A DNA stretch of 38,858 bases from Halalkalibacterium ligniniphilum (GTDB lineage Bacteria; Bacillota; Bacilli; Bacillales; Bacillaceae_D): NCBI RefSeq assembly GCF_000334155.1, contig NZ_ANNK01000040.1, positions 1 to 38,858 of the forward strand. Direction: 5' to 3'. This document shows positions 10,543 through 19,741 of the stretch, in pieces; within the stretch, counting starts at the first letter, position 1, and each line of letters starts with the position of its first letter. The notes beneath the pieces are model-generated. The model saw nothing but the letters and a program-made list of their open reading frames with translations. It did not search any database and was not told the origin of the DNA. Made by a program: the position numbers and the translations under genes.

Positions 10543-11004
10543 GTGCAAAGAGTAACCAATTGCATTTTAATTGATGGTAAACAAGTGTTGCTTCTTCAAA
10601 AGCCGAGCCGCGGTTGGTGGGTTGCTCCAGGTGGAAAAATGGAGCCAGGAGAATCGATTAAAGAAGCCGTAACAAGAGAATATCGAGAAGAGACTGGCAT
10701 TCATTTGAAAAATCCGCAGCTTCAAGGCGTGTTCTCAATGGTGATAATCGATCAAGGGAAAATCATCGACGATTGGATGATGTTCACCTTTAAAGCTTCC
10801 ACCTATGAGGGAGAACGCTTAGCTTTTTCTCCTGAAGGGACTTTAGCATGGAAAAATCGAAACGACATACACTCGTTGCCGATGGCAGAAGGAGATCATT
10901 TAATTTTTAAGCATATCCTTTCTTCAGACGACCTCATCTATGGAACGTTTCACTACACACCTGATTTTCAGCTTGTTTCCTACAGACTGGATCCGAATTC
11001 ATAA
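10543..11004 (+). CDS. yvcI: Nudix hydrolase YvcI
   Basis: A Nudix-family pyrophosphohydrolase, homologous to B. subtilis YvcI; the natural substrate is not certain (nucleoside or dinucleotide diphosphates). The Nudix box is intact near residues 34-56, with GKMEPGES, REYREETG and the four metal-binding glutamates. The C-terminus YTPDFQLVSYRLDP is typical of YvcI. I chose GTG 10543 (MQRVTN, 153 residues) because GAGGTG lies six bases upstream; the frame opens at GTG 10534, which overlaps that site. It heads the operon with rapZ, yvcK, whiA and crh. Confidence 0.9.
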   Translation: MQRVTNCILIDGKQVLLLQKPSRGWWVAPGGKMEPGESIKEAVTREYREETGIHLKNPQLQGVFSMVIIDQGKIIDDWMMFTFKASTYEGERLAFSPEGTLAWKNRNDIHSLPMAEGDHLIFKHILSSDDLIYGTFHYTPDFQLVSYRLDPNS

Positions 11005-11046
11005 GAACCTAAGAGATAATACAAAAAGTTGGAAAAGGTGATAGAT

Positions 11047-11943
11047 ATGACGAATGCACGTGAGGAAATTCAAATTGTCATCATCACAGGGATGTCTGGT
11101 GCTGGGAAAACCGTGGCCGTTCAAAGCTTCGAGGATTTGGGGTATTTCTGCGTCGATAACCTCCCTCCTGCATTAATTCCAAAATTTATTGATTTAATTG
11201 AGGGATCAGGCGGGAAAATGAACAAGGTCGCCCTTGTGATTGATTTGCGGGGCAGGACGTTTTTTGACCATTTATTTGAAGCGATTGACGCGATTAGTCA
11301 GTCCCCTAACCTTCATTTAAAAACACAAATTCTGTTTTTAGATGCAAAGGATGCGAAGCTTGTGCAACGCTATAAAGAGACGCGTCGTTCTCATCCACTT
11401 GCGAAAAACGGTTTGCCTCTTGATGGGATTAAAGCCGAGCGCAAAATGCTTGAGGACCTAAAAGGTCGCGCACAGCAAATTATTGATACAACCGATTTAA
11501 AGCCCCTCCAGTTACGGGAACGGATCATTCAGCGCTTTTCATCAGGTGAGCGACATCCGTTTACGGTCAATATGATGTCCTTCGGCTTTAAGTATGGGAT
11601 CCCCATTGATGCGGATTTAGTGTTTGACGTTCGCTTTCTTCCAAATCCTCATTATATTGATCACATGCGCCCAAAAACAGGTCTTGATGAAGAGGTATCA
11701 TCATACGTCTTAAAATGGACGGAAACACAACAGTTTATCCAAAAGCTAACCGAGCTGCTTGCATTTATGCTTCCTCAATACAAGCGTGAAGGAAAGAGCC
11801 AAGTGGTGATTGGGATTGGCTGCACAGGTGGAAAGCACCGTTCTGTTACCTTAGCAGAGCATTTTGGCAAAGTGTTTGCAGATGAATTTGATATGCATGT
11901 CAGCCATCGTGACATTGAGAAAGGAAAGGAAAAAACGACGTGA
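11047..11943 (+). CDS. rapZ: RNase adapter / nucleotide-binding protein RapZ (YvcJ)
   Basis: A P-loop ATP/GTP-binding protein. In E. coli RapZ directs decay of the GlmZ sRNA; in Bacillus YvcJ has been linked to competence and its RNA role is less clear. Walker A GMSGAGKT lies at residues 15-22 and the C-terminal [10 protein letters not shown] motif near 258-267 is conserved. I chose ATG 11047 (298 residues) because AAAGGTG lies about seven bases upstream; the longer frame begins at TTG 11029 without a site. The 3' end overlaps yvcK by four bases. Confidence 0.95.
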   Translation: MTNAREEIQIVIITGMSGAGKTVAVQSFEDLGYFCVDNLPPALIPKFIDLIEGSGGKMNKVALVIDLRGRTFFDHLFEAIDAISQSPNLHLKTQILFLDAKDAKLVQRYKETRRSHPLAKNGLPLDGIKAERKMLEDLKGRAQQIIDTTDLKPLQLRERIIQRFSSGERHPFTVNMMSFGFKYGIPIDADLVFDVRFLPNPHYIDHMRPKTGLDEEVSSYVLKWTETQQFIQKLTELLAFMLPQYKREGKSQVVIGIGCTGGKHRSVTLAEHFGKVFADEFDMHVSHRDIEKGKEKTT

Positions 11944-12887
11944 AAAAAAAGAAAATCGTCGTGATTGGCGGAGGAACAGGCCTTTCCGTACTCCTGAGGG
12001 GCCTAAAAACTTTTCCTGTTTCCATTACAGCCATTGTGACTGTGGCTGATGATGGAGGGAGCTCAGGAAGGTTGCGTAAGGAGCTTGATATTCCACCTCC
12101 TGGGGATGTGCGAAATGTGTTGGTCGCTCTATCTGAAGTAGAGCCTCTTGTGGAACAGCTTTTTCAGCATCGGTTTCAAAATGGGAACGGACTGTCCGGG
12201 CACTCATTAGGAAACTTATTATTAGCTGGAATGACCTCGATCACAGGGGACTTTGCCCGGGGGATTACAGAAATGAGCAAAGTTTTGAATGTTCGCGGCA
12301 ACGTGTTGCCTGCAGCGAACCGAAGCATTGTTCTTCACGCAGAGATGGAAGATGGCACCATCGTTAGTGGAGAATCAAAAATACCGTTAGCAGGAAAGAA
12401 AATTAAGCAAGTCTTTTTAACACCTAAGGATGTAGAACCCTTACCAGAAGCGTTAATGGCAATCAAAGAGGCAGATCTGATCGTAATTGGTCCTGGCAGT
12501 TTATATACGAGCGTGCTACCGAATCTCCTTGTTCCTGGAATCGTGGACGTCATTAAGGCTTCGGCAGCGCGGAAAGTATATATTTGCAATGTGATGACGC
12601 AAAAAGGTGAAACGGATGGGTATACAGCTGCAGACCATCTTGAAGCTTTGCTGGAGCATTGCGGCCCAGGGCTTGTGGATGACGTGCTCGTTCATGGACT
12701 GGCGATTCCTGAAAGCGTAAGCAAACGCTATGCAATGGAGGATGCAGAACCAGTTATCGTTGATAGAGAGCGCCTTCAGTCATATAATGTAAGCATTATT
12801 AGCGACCATTTTGTCCTTGAAAAGCAGGGTGTTCTCCGTCATAATGCGATTAAGGTTTCAGAGGCGCTATTAGGAACAACAAAATGA
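11940..12887 (+). CDS. yvcK: Gluconeogenesis factor YvcK (GlmR/CofD-like)
   Basis: YvcK binds UDP-GlcNAc and is needed for normal growth and cell shape on gluconeogenic carbon; in B. subtilis it stimulates GlmS. The 315-residue CofD-like fold is shown by [14 protein letters not shown] (residues 9-22), [21 protein letters not shown], and [18 protein letters not shown] near 180-197. The start is GTG, overlapping the rapZ stop. A 7-base-stem hairpin follows the stop, before whiA. Confidence 0.95.
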   Translation: MKKKKIVVIGGGTGLSVLLRGLKTFPVSITAIVTVADDGGSSGRLRKELDIPPPGDVRNVLVALSEVEPLVEQLFQHRFQNGNGLSGHSLGNLLLAGMTSITGDFARGITEMSKVLNVRGNVLPAANRSIVLHAEMEDGTIVSGESKIPLAGKKIKQVFLTPKDVEPLPEALMAIKEADLIVIGPGSLYTSVLPNLLVPGIVDVIKASAARKVYICNVMTQKGETDGYTAADHLEALLEHCGPGLVDDVLVHGLAIPESVSKRYAMEDAEPVIVDRERLQSYNVSIISDHFVLEKQGVLRHNAIKVSEALLGTTK

Positions 12888-12889
12888 AG

Positions 12890-12922
12890 GAAGGCGATTG
12901 TTTCAAGGTTGAAGCCGCCTTC
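12890..12922 (+). other. Hairpin between yvcK and whiA
   Basis: GAAGGCG (12890-12896) and CGCCTTC (12916-12922) can pair around a 19-base loop. No T-run follows, so it is more likely an mRNA-processing or attenuation element than a full terminator. The yvcK-whiA gap (12888-13072) holds nothing else I can support. Confidence 0.4.
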
Positions 12923-13072
12923 TTAGCACCATTTTAAGTAAGATGGGATTGTAAGAGCTGAATAACGATGTCGTGTAGCAAAAACGGTGGAATTTGCTTA
13001 AGGTGAATGGAGGCAAGTTCCGATTTTCAACAGGCGAAGCTACACGGGACTGGGAGTAAAGGGGTGAAGCAC

Positions 13073-14020
13073 ATGTCTTTCGCAGCCACAACCAAAAAAG
13101 AACTGACACAACTAGAGAGCAAGCCATGCTGTGCGAAGGCAGAGTTGGCAGCACTGATTCGAATGAATGGCTCCTTGTCATTTAGCAATCAACAGCTAGG
13201 CCTCGACGTTACAACCGAAAATGCGGCGATTGCCAGAAGAATTTATACATTAATTAAAAAAATCTATCCTGTTATGTACGTGGAGCTGCTTGTCCGTAAA
13301 AAAATGCGCTTGAAAAAAAACAATGTGTATATAGTAAAAATTACGCAAGAGGCAAAAATGCTTCTTGAAGAATTGGGGATTATCGGAGAAGGCTTTACGC
13401 TTCATCAAAGGATTTCAAAGGAGTATCTCAGCTCTTCTTGTTGTCGACGGGCATACTTACGAGGGGCGTTTCTTGCAGGGGGGTCGGTGAATCACCCTGA
13501 AACCTCATCGTATCATTTAGAGATTTTCTCTCTTTATGAAGAGCATAATAATTCTCTTTGTGAATTAATGAACGCGTTTGGTTTAAATGCAAAAACATTG
13601 GAACGTAAGAAGGGGTTCATTACGTATATAAAAGAAAGCGAAAAAATTACGGAGTTTTTAAATATTATAGGTGCCCATCAAGCCTTGCTTTACTTTGAAG
13701 ATGTGCGCATTATGAAAGATATGCGAAACTCCGTCAATCGGCTCGTGAATTGTGAGACGGCAAACTTAAATAAAACTGTTGGCGCTGCCCTTCGTCAAGT
13801 TGAAAACATTCGCTTTATTGATCGGGAAATCGGTCTTGAGTCACTACCGACAAAGCTAAGAGAAATTGCCGAGCTTCGTCTTAAGCATCAAGATGTAACC
13901 TTGAAGGAGCTCGGTGAAATGGTTCAAAGCGGGGCTGTAAGTAAATCAGGAGTCAACCACCGCTTACGAAAGCTGGATGAGCTTGCTGAAAAAATTCGTT
14001 CAGGAGCACCTATTGAATGA
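13073..14020 (+). CDS. whiA: DNA-binding protein WhiA
   Basis: WhiA combines a LAGLIDADG homing-endonuclease-like fold with a C-terminal helix-turn-helix; in Bacillus it affects cell division and chromosome segregation, in Streptomyces it is a sporulation regulator. Visible are the N-terminal [11 protein letters not shown] and [10 protein letters not shown], the [12 protein letters not shown] motif, the [12 protein letters not shown] segment and the C-terminal helix-turn-helix (LKELGEMV...[16 protein letters not shown]). I chose ATG 13073 (315 residues): AAAGGGGTG precedes it and it matches the family N-terminus. The frame opens at 13007 but those extra 22 residues are not WhiA-like. Confidence 0.94.
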   Translation: MSFAATTKKELTQLESKPCCAKAELAALIRMNGSLSFSNQQLGLDVTTENAAIARRIYTLIKKIYPVMYVELLVRKKMRLKKNNVYIVKITQEAKMLLEELGIIGEGFTLHQRISKEYLSSSCCRRAYLRGAFLAGGSVNHPETSSYHLEIFSLYEEHNNSLCELMNAFGLNAKTLERKKGFITYIKESEKITEFLNIIGAHQALLYFEDVRIMKDMRNSVNRLVNCETANLNKTVGAALRQVENIRFIDREIGLESLPTKLREIAELRLKHQDVTLKELGEMVQSGAVSKSGVNHRLRKLDELAEKIRSGAPIE

Positions 14021-14075
14021 GGGAAATCATAAAGGAGCAAACGAATAGAACAGAAGTAGACAGGAGGAGATTGAA

Positions 14076-14330
14076 ATGGTTGAAAAACAAATCGAAGTCA
14101 AATTAAAAACGGGATTGCAGGCACGACCAGCTGCTTTATTTGTCCAAGAAGCAAATCGGTATGCGTCGGAGGTTTTTATCGAAAAGGATGGGAAGAAAGT
14201 CAACGCAAAAAGCATTATGGGCTTAATGAGCTTGGCGATTAGTAGTGGAAGCGTCATCACCCTGATTACAGACGGGAGAGATGAAGAAGAAGCGATGGCT
14301 GCCCTTATCCAATTTATTGAAAAGCAATAA
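14076..14330 (+). CDS. crh: Catabolite-repression HPr-like protein Crh
   Basis: Crh is an HPr paralogue that cannot take part in sugar uptake because Gln replaces the catalytic histidine; phosphorylated at Ser46 by HPr kinase it acts as corepressor of CcpA. The sequence shows Q15 in TGLQARPAAL and S46 in AKSIMGLMSL, exactly the diagnostic pair. Length is 84 residues. It is the last gene of the operon, with GGAGG before the ATG and a terminator after the stop. Two cre-like CcpA sites lie 1.3 kb downstream, before rpoN. Confidence 0.97.
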   Translation: MVEKQIEVKLKTGLQARPAALFVQEANRYASEVFIEKDGKKVNAKSIMGLMSLAISSGSVITLITDGRDEEEAMAALIQFIEKQ

Positions 14331-14333
14331 GTG

Positions 14334-14366
14334 AACCCTTCTGGTGAAAATCCAGAAGGTTTTTTT
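14334..14366 (+). terminator. crh operon terminator
   Basis: AACCCTTCTGG pairs with CCAGAAGGTT around TGAAAAT, with one bulged C, and runs into seven T. It begins four bases after the crh stop. Confidence 0.92.
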
Positions 14367-14394
14367 ACACTTTTTGAATGGATACAGTTGCTCC

Positions 14395-14521
14395 TTTGAA
14401 AACATAAATCGCTTTCTAATGCGTATTTCATAAGCGCACAATTGCAACAGGCTACAGAATTTGTCGAACGAGCGTTAAAGAATCAGGTGCTTCAAATGTG
14501 TAAGATTGATGGAAAAGAATG
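14395..14521 (+). other. Possible decayed gene tail between crh and clpP
   Basis: One plus-strand frame reads without stops to TGA at 14519-14521, ending AQLQQATEFVERALKNQVLQ...KIDGKE. It looks helical and protein-like but has no start codon with a site and no family I recognise. It may be the end of a lost gene. Confidence 0.2.
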
Positions 14522-14553
14522 AAAAAAGCTGCCGAGATTGCTCTCTCAGCAGC
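14521..14553 (-). terminator. clpP terminator
   Basis: On the minus strand GCTGCTGAGAG pairs with CTCGGCAGC and is followed by six T (plus-strand A-run 14522-14527). It lies 11 bases after the clpP stop. Confidence 0.9.
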
Positions 14554-14563
14554 CATTGAACGG

Positions 14564-15151
14564 TCATTTTTTCGATGGCTCAATGATTTGGTCAATTAAG
14601 CCGTACTCTTTCGCTTTTTCAGCAGTCATAAAGTTGTCACGGTCTGTATCCTTTGCAATCACTTCTAGTGGTTGACCTGTACGCTCAGCAAGAATTTTGT
14701 TAAGTGTCTCACGCATTTCAAGAATACGTCTTGCATGAATTTCAATATCACTTGCTTGCCCGCGTGTTCCACCAAGAGGTTGGTGAATCATGACTTCACT
14801 GTTTGGCAAAGCAAGACGCTTTCCTTTTGCACCAGCTGCAAGGAGGAAAGCACCCATTGAAGCGGCCATCCCGATACAAATGGTTGAAACCTGTGGTTTA
14901 ATAAACTGCATTGTGTCATAAATCGCCATCCCAGCAGTAATGGAGCCTCCAGGGCTATTAATGTAAAGGGAGATGTCCTTTTCAGGGTCTTCTGCTTGTA
15001 AGAAAAGCAATTGAGCAACTATGGAGTTTGCTACGTTGTCATCAATCGCACTACCTAACATAATGATTCGGTCTTTTAGAAGACGTGAATAAATATCATA
15101 AGCACGCTCTCCACGATTGGTCTGTTCAATGACTGTAGGAATTAAATTCAT
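14564..15151 (-). CDS. clpP: ATP-dependent Clp protease proteolytic subunit ClpP
   Basis: ClpP forms the double-heptamer serine protease that degrades unfolded, regulatory and ssrA-tagged proteins delivered by ClpX, ClpC or ClpE. The catalytic triad is intact: S98 in [10 protein letters not shown]123 in EVMIHQP and D172 in DTDRDNF. Length is 195 residues. GGAGG lies nine bases before the ATG. Expression is under a CtsR-type heat-shock operator (15244-15260). The tmRNA gene lies in the same window. Confidence 0.98.
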   Translation of the reverse strand: MNLIPTVIEQTNRGERAYDIYSRLLKDRIIMLGSAIDDNVANSIVAQLLFLQAEDPEKDISLYINSPGGSITAGMAIYDTMQFIKPQVSTICIGMAASMGAFLLAAGAKGKRLALPNSEVMIHQPLGGTRGQASDIEIHARRILEMRETLNKILAERTGQPLEVIAKDTDRDNFMTAEKAKEYGLIDQIIEPSKK

Positions 15152-15230
15152 CTGTATGTGCCTCCTTTTTAATTACGCGGGGCATGACCACCGCTTCTTT
15201 CTTATACGTTGGAAACCTGTTCCTATGTAC

Positions 15231-15259
15231 ATCATACCCAATTGGTCAAAGAAGGTCAA
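15231..15259 (-). promoter_or_regulatory. clpP sigma-A promoter
   Basis: On the minus strand TTGACC (plus 15254-15259), 17 bases, and TATGAT (plus 15231-15236) make a good promoter with a start near 15224 and a leader of about 70 bases. Confidence 0.8.
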
Positions 15260-15260
15260 A
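15244..15260. promoter_or_regulatory. CtsR operator at clpP
   Basis: GGTCAAAGAAGGTCAAA is a direct heptad repeat with three-base spacing, the CtsR consensus. One heptad forms the clpP -35 hexamer, so bound CtsR would block polymerase, releasing clpP on heat or protein stress as in B. subtilis. The CtsR gene itself is not in this window. Confidence 0.93.
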
Positions 15261-15445
15261 TACTTTCCCCCTCTTAATTCTAACATATTCCGCTTTGCCT
15301 AAAGAAATCCCTGCTTTAAAGGATAACCGTTTTGATAAAATCTAAACGTGAGAAGAGAAGGAGATGGATGTTTTCGATATAGAAACCTCCATGAGCGGGA
15401 TCGCTCTTCCAAAACGGATGAAAACGAGTTTATGTGCACCCATTC

Positions 15446-15520
15446 AATGAAAGTGGTGTGAGCGACACGCTGCCTGCTTTATCATTCCGTAAGCTAAGTC
15501 CCCTTTTCCGCAGAAAAAAA
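15446..15520 (+). repeat. T-box-antiterminator-like dispersed element, copy 1
   Basis: The ordered blocks are AATGAAAGTGGTGTGAGCG (15446-15464), a variable middle, GTAAGCT(AA)GTCCCCTTTTC ending at 15508, and an A-run to 15520. The same blocks recur at 25566-25495 (minus) and 28959-29040 (plus). Related but looser matches extend upstream: CATGAGCGG and GGATGAAAA occur before copies 1 and 2. The 567-base gap 15152-15718 otherwise holds the clpP and rpoN control sites. Identity as a T-box derivative is inference. Confidence 0.65.
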
Positions 15521-15575
15521 TAAGAATTGACAGTAGTGAAACAGCCTTATCCTTATGTATAATAGATAGAGACAT

Positions 15576-15589
15576 AGAAAGCGTTTTCG
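15576..15589. promoter_or_regulatory. cre-like CcpA site 1 upstream of rpoN
   Basis: AGAAAGCGTTTTCG matches the cre core (AANCGNTNNC) with end mismatches. It sits in a larger near-palindrome GACAT...ATGTC (15571-15597). A -10-like TATAAT is just upstream at 15558-15563 with only a poorly spaced TTGACA (15527-15532, 25-base spacer). Confidence 0.45.
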
Positions 15590-15640
15590 AAAATGTCAAT
15601 GATTTGTTATGTAAGATATTATTACAGATATATTTATTAT

Positions 15641-15654
15641 AGAAAGCGCTTACA
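15641..15654. promoter_or_regulatory. cre-like CcpA site 2 upstream of rpoN
   Basis: Read on the minus strand, TGTAAGCGCTTTCT fits cre (TGWNANCGNTNWCA) at all but the last base. It lies 65 bases before rpoN. In B. subtilis sigL is repressed by CcpA through a roadblock downstream of its promoter; this position would allow the same. Confidence 0.65.
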
Positions 15655-15718
15655 ATAATTTGGACAGCGTAAAAAACAAGGTTTTGTGCTATGATGAAAA
15701 CAGCAAGGGGGATGAATC

Positions 15719-17056
15719 ATGAATTTCGGTTTATATCAACAACAGACAACAAGCCTCGTGATGACAAAGGAACTTCGTCAAGCCATTTCCCTATTGCAAT
15801 ATTCAACGATCGAATTAACGGCCTTTATCCAAGAGCAAGCACTTGAAAATCCGCTGATTGAGCTTAAGGAGCCCTCCTCATCTACTTTGGCTGAGCATGT
15901 AAAAGAAATGAGAGAAGATGTGGATGAAGGTGGAATGATTCAAGATAAAAATGACAGTTCTCCTTTTGACTACTTGCGGATTGAACGCTTGGCGCTTAGT
16001 GATTACCTCATCCAGCAAGTACGGTATTTACCGTTATCTAAAGAGGAGTTAAGCTGGCTTTATTATTTTATTTATAGCATTAGGGATGACGGGTATCTGT
16101 CTCGCAGCTTGGAGGATTTGCAGAACGATTTGGAGATTTCGACGGAAGAAGCAGAAGCGACGCTCTCTCGCTTACAAAGCTTAGAGCCAGCTGGTGTAGG
16201 AGCCCGCTCCTTACAAGAGTGTTTGCTGCTTCAGCTCCAACGAAAAAAGGAAAGAGATCCGTTAGCAGAAACGATTGTGGCACACTATATGGATTTGTTG
16301 GCTGAAAAGAGGTGGAAGCAGCTTTCAAAGGAACTTCAAGTCTCTCTTTCTGATATACAGTCTGCCTATGACCGGATTCAACAGCTTGATCCAAGACCAG
16401 GAACCCACATTGGAGGCGAACCGACAAGCTACTTAATTCCAGATGTAACGATTGAGTGGGTCGAAGGGGAATTGGCGATCCTTCTCCATGACGATTACTT
16501 GCCAAAAATCTCCTTAAACCGTCAATATCAATCGTTATTGCTTGATTCGGGCAACCAAGAAGCCTCACAATATGTAAAGCAAAAATATCAACAAATACAG
16601 TGGCTTATGAAAAGCATTCAGCAACGGCAACAAACCCTTTTGAAGGTAGCGGAGGCGATCCTTGCTCATCAGCGCGACTTTTTTACGAGCAAAGATGGGA
16701 TGTTGAAGCCCCTTACCTTGCGGGAGATTGCTGAAGAGATTGGCATGCACGAATCAACCGTTAGCCGGGCGACGACTAATAAGTACGCCCAAACACCGCG
16801 AGGGCTTTTTGAGCTAAAATCCTTCTTTTCCTCGTCGATACAAAATGGGTTCGGTGAGTTGACGTCAAGTGATTCAGTCAAGCACTATATCAAAGAGGTC
16901 ATTGCTAGTGAAGAGAAACAAAAGCCCCTTTCGGATCAAAAAATTGTTTCATGGCTGAAAGAGGAAAAAGGGATTACGGTGTCTAGACGTGTAATTGCAA
17001 AATATCGTGATGAACTAGGAATCCCGTCCTCAAACAAGCGGAAACGTTATGAATAA
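15719..17056 (+). CDS. rpoN: RNA polymerase sigma-54 factor RpoN (SigL)
   Basis: Sigma-54 recognises -24/-12 promoters and needs enhancer-binding ATPases; in Bacillus it serves amino-acid and acetoin catabolism. The 445-residue protein has the Gln-rich activator-binding region I (about 1-45, LYQQQTTSLVMTKELRQAISLLQ), the core-binding domain, a helix-turn-helix near 338-360 (LREIAEEIGMHESTVSRA) and a C-terminal RpoN-box-like motif SRRVIAKYRDELGIPSS near 423-439. AAGGGGG precedes the ATG. Two cre-like sites upstream suggest glucose repression. Confidence 0.95.
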   Translation: MNFGLYQQQTTSLVMTKELRQAISLLQYSTIELTAFIQEQALENPLIELKEPSSSTLAEHVKEMREDVDEGGMIQDKNDSSPFDYLRIERLALSDYLIQQVRYLPLSKEELSWLYYFIYSIRDDGYLSRSLEDLQNDLEISTEEAEATLSRLQSLEPAGVGARSLQECLLLQLQRKKERDPLAETIVAHYMDLLAEKRWKQLSKELQVSLSDIQSAYDRIQQLDPRPGTHIGGEPTSYLIPDVTIEWVEGELAILLHDDYLPKISLNRQYQSLLLDSGNQEASQYVKQKYQQIQWLMKSIQQRQQTLLKVAEAILAHQRDFFTSKDGMLKPLTLREIAEEIGMHESTVSRATTNKYAQTPRGLFELKSFFSSSIQNGFGELTSSDSVKHYIKEVIASEEKQKPLSDQKIVSWLKEEKGITVSRRVIAKYRDELGIPSSNKRKRYE

Positions 17057-17074
17057 TGGAGGGTCAAATGAAGT

Positions 17075-17320
17075 ATGGTAGAGGTAACGTTTTATACAAA
17101 AGAGCAGTGCCCTTTATGTGAGAAAGGGTTTACTCTTTTAAAAGCACTTCAGCGAGAGTTGTCTTTTTCAATCAATGTCATTGATATTTATCAGGAGGAC
17201 GCTTTAGTCGAAAAGTACGGAATGATGATCCCTGTTGTCGCTATTGATAATGAAGAGATTGATTTCGGCATTTTATCGGAAGAAAAGATAAGAAAGCGAT
17301 TACTTAAAAAAATCGGATAA
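17075..17320 (+). CDS. Glutaredoxin-like family protein (DUF836 type)
   Basis: An 81-residue thioredoxin-fold protein with a CPLC redox motif at residues 12-15 (TKEQCPLCEKG) and the cis-proline MIPVV segment near 50-54. Such small proteins are thought to be thiol-disulfide oxidoreductases but the partner is unknown. It follows rpoN after 18 bases and may share its transcript. GGAGG (17058-17062) is about 12 bases from the ATG, rather far. It ends just before the cggR promoter. Confidence 0.85.
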   Translation: MVEVTFYTKEQCPLCEKGFTLLKALQRELSFSINVIDIYQEDALVEKYGMMIPVVAIDNEEIDFGILSEEKIRKRLLKKIG

Positions 17321-17327
17321 TTATCGC

Positions 17328-17356
17328 TTGTGTACCGATCATTTCCTTGTTAAAAT
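17328..17356 (+). promoter_or_regulatory. Promoter of the cggR-gapA glycolytic operon
   Basis: TTGTGT (17328-17333), 17 bases, and TAAAAT (17351-17356) preceded by TGT make an extended -10 promoter, start near 17363. The CggR operator begins about 35 bases downstream of that start, the same arrangement as in B. subtilis. Confidence 0.75.
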
Positions 17357-17397
17357 AAAAAATGAAGATGAGGAAGTGATCTTTTTTTTACCCTTAT

Positions 17398-17433
17398 TGG
17401 GACATTAAATGTCTTACCGGGACGTTTTGTGAC
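17398..17433 (+). promoter_or_regulatory. CggR operator
   Basis: TGGGAC-N6-TGTC-N4-CGGGAC-N6-TGAC matches the tandem CggR operator (CGGGACN6TGTCN4CGGGACN6TGTC) with only two substitutions. CggR bound here would block transcription of cggR-gapA until fructose-1,6-bisphosphate accumulates. Confidence 0.92.
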
Positions 17434-17473
17434 CCTATATTAAACCGTCGTTTCCAGCAAAGGAGAAGGTCGG

Positions 17474-18505
17474 ATGCGTAAATTGTTAAAGATTCAACAA
17501 AAGCTTTTACCAGACTTGCTCGAGGTTTTGGCAAAACGCTATCGGATTTTGCAGTATATTCGTTTGATGCAACCGATTGGCCGACGAAGCTTATCATCTA
17601 GCTTAAACATCTCCGAACGGGTTTTACGCAGTGAAGTCACTTTTTTAAAGGAGCAAGGACTTGTCCATATTGCCTCTGCTGGCATGTATGTGACAGACGA
17701 GGGTGAAACACTGTTTGAAGAGCTTGAACTGGTGATGAAGGAGCTGCTTGGTCTACAAGAATTGGAAGCGAAGCTTGAGCAACAGCTCGGGGTCAAAGAA
17801 GTTCTGATTGTCCCAGGGAATAGTGATGAATTTTCTTGGGTGAAAAAAGAGCTTGGCCGTGCTTGTATCGCCAAAATGAAAGAGGCTCTGAAACCTCGTG
17901 ATGTTGTGGCGGTGATGGGAGGTACCACCCTCGCTGCTGTCGCTGAAATGATGATGCCTGATTCTCGGATGGCCAATGTTACCTTCGTACCTGCCCGTGG
18001 AGGACTTGGGGAGAAAGTGGAAAACCAGGCGAATACAATTAGCGCCACAATGGCTGGTAAAGCAGGAGCACAATATAAGCTTTTACATGTGCCAGACCAA
18101 TTGAGCGAAGAAGCGTATGCCTCTCTCATTGCTGAGCCAGGTGTCAGAACCATCCTTGAAAGCATTAAATCTGCTTGCATGGTTATTCATGGGATTGGAG
18201 AAGCTAGTACTATGGCATTGCGTAGAGGATCAGACCGTGATTTTCTGGAAAAGATTGAACGAGAGAATGCTGTAGCCGAAGCATTTGGTTATTACTTCGA
18301 CAAAACCGGTCATGTTATTCATAAACAGAGAACCATTGGCTTGCAGCTAGATGAGCTGGGAGAAGAAAAATTGGTGATTTCGGTTGCCGGGGGCGCTTCA
18401 AAAGCCGAAGCGATATCCGCGTATATGAAGTACCGGCCGAGTGATGTATTAATTACCGATGAAGGGGCGGCGAAGCGTCTTTTAGCTTTACATGATGCAA
18501 AGTAA
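17474..18505 (+). CDS. cggR: Central glycolytic genes regulator CggR
   Basis: CggR is a SorC/DeoR-type repressor of the gapA operon, relieved by fructose-1,6-bisphosphate. The N-terminal winged helix (about 20-75; RRSLSSSLNISERVLRSEVTFLKEQGLV) binds DNA; the remaining sugar-phosphate-isomerase-like domain carries MGGTTLAAVAEMM near 154-166 and the C-terminal SVAGGASKAEAISAYMK. AAAGGAG precedes the ATG. Length is 343 residues. It sits behind its own operator and directly upstream of gapA. Confidence 0.96.
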   Translation: MRKLLKIQQKLLPDLLEVLAKRYRILQYIRLMQPIGRRSLSSSLNISERVLRSEVTFLKEQGLVHIASAGMYVTDEGETLFEELELVMKELLGLQELEAKLEQQLGVKEVLIVPGNSDEFSWVKKELGRACIAKMKEALKPRDVVAVMGGTTLAAVAEMMMPDSRMANVTFVPARGGLGEKVENQANTISATMAGKAGAQYKLLHVPDQLSEEAYASLIAEPGVRTILESIKSACMVIHGIGEASTMALRRGSDRDFLEKIERENAVAEAFGYYFDKTGHVIHKQRTIGLQLDELGEEKLVISVAGGASKAEAISAYMKYRPSDVLITDEGAAKRLLALHDAK

Positions 18506-18519
18506 TGTTACACAGTCAC

Positions 18520-18547
18520 TTGGCACTTATTGTCAGGTTTCTAAAAT
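18520..18547 (+). promoter_or_regulatory. Possible internal promoter before gapA
   Basis: TTGGCA (18520-18525), 16 bases, and TAAAAT (18542-18547) lie in the cggR-gapA gap. The match is moderate. It could give CggR-independent gapA transcription, or the gap could simply be an mRNA-processing site as in B. subtilis. Confidence 0.3.
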
Positions 18548-18549
18548 AA

Positions 18550-19590
<1,041 letters not shown>

Positions 19591-19607
19591 TCTAAGATAG
19601 TGATGGT

Positions 19608-19653
19608 AATGGAAGAGGAGGAAGAGGATATGATTCTGACTCCTCTTTCCATT
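19608..19653 (+). other. Long hairpin between gapA and pgk
   Basis: AATGGAAGAGGAG (19608-19620) pairs with CTCCTCTTTCCATT (19640-19653), 13 pairs with one bulged T. No T-run follows, so read-through into pgk is expected; the stem could protect gapA mRNA 3' ends or reduce downstream transcription. Confidence 0.6.
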
Positions 19654-19741
19654 GTCTAGCTTTCGGCAGGCAATCTAGCGATGACTTGCTTGCAAGAGAC
19701 AATCTGCTTTTAGATTATGACCGAATATTAGGGGGTATATC

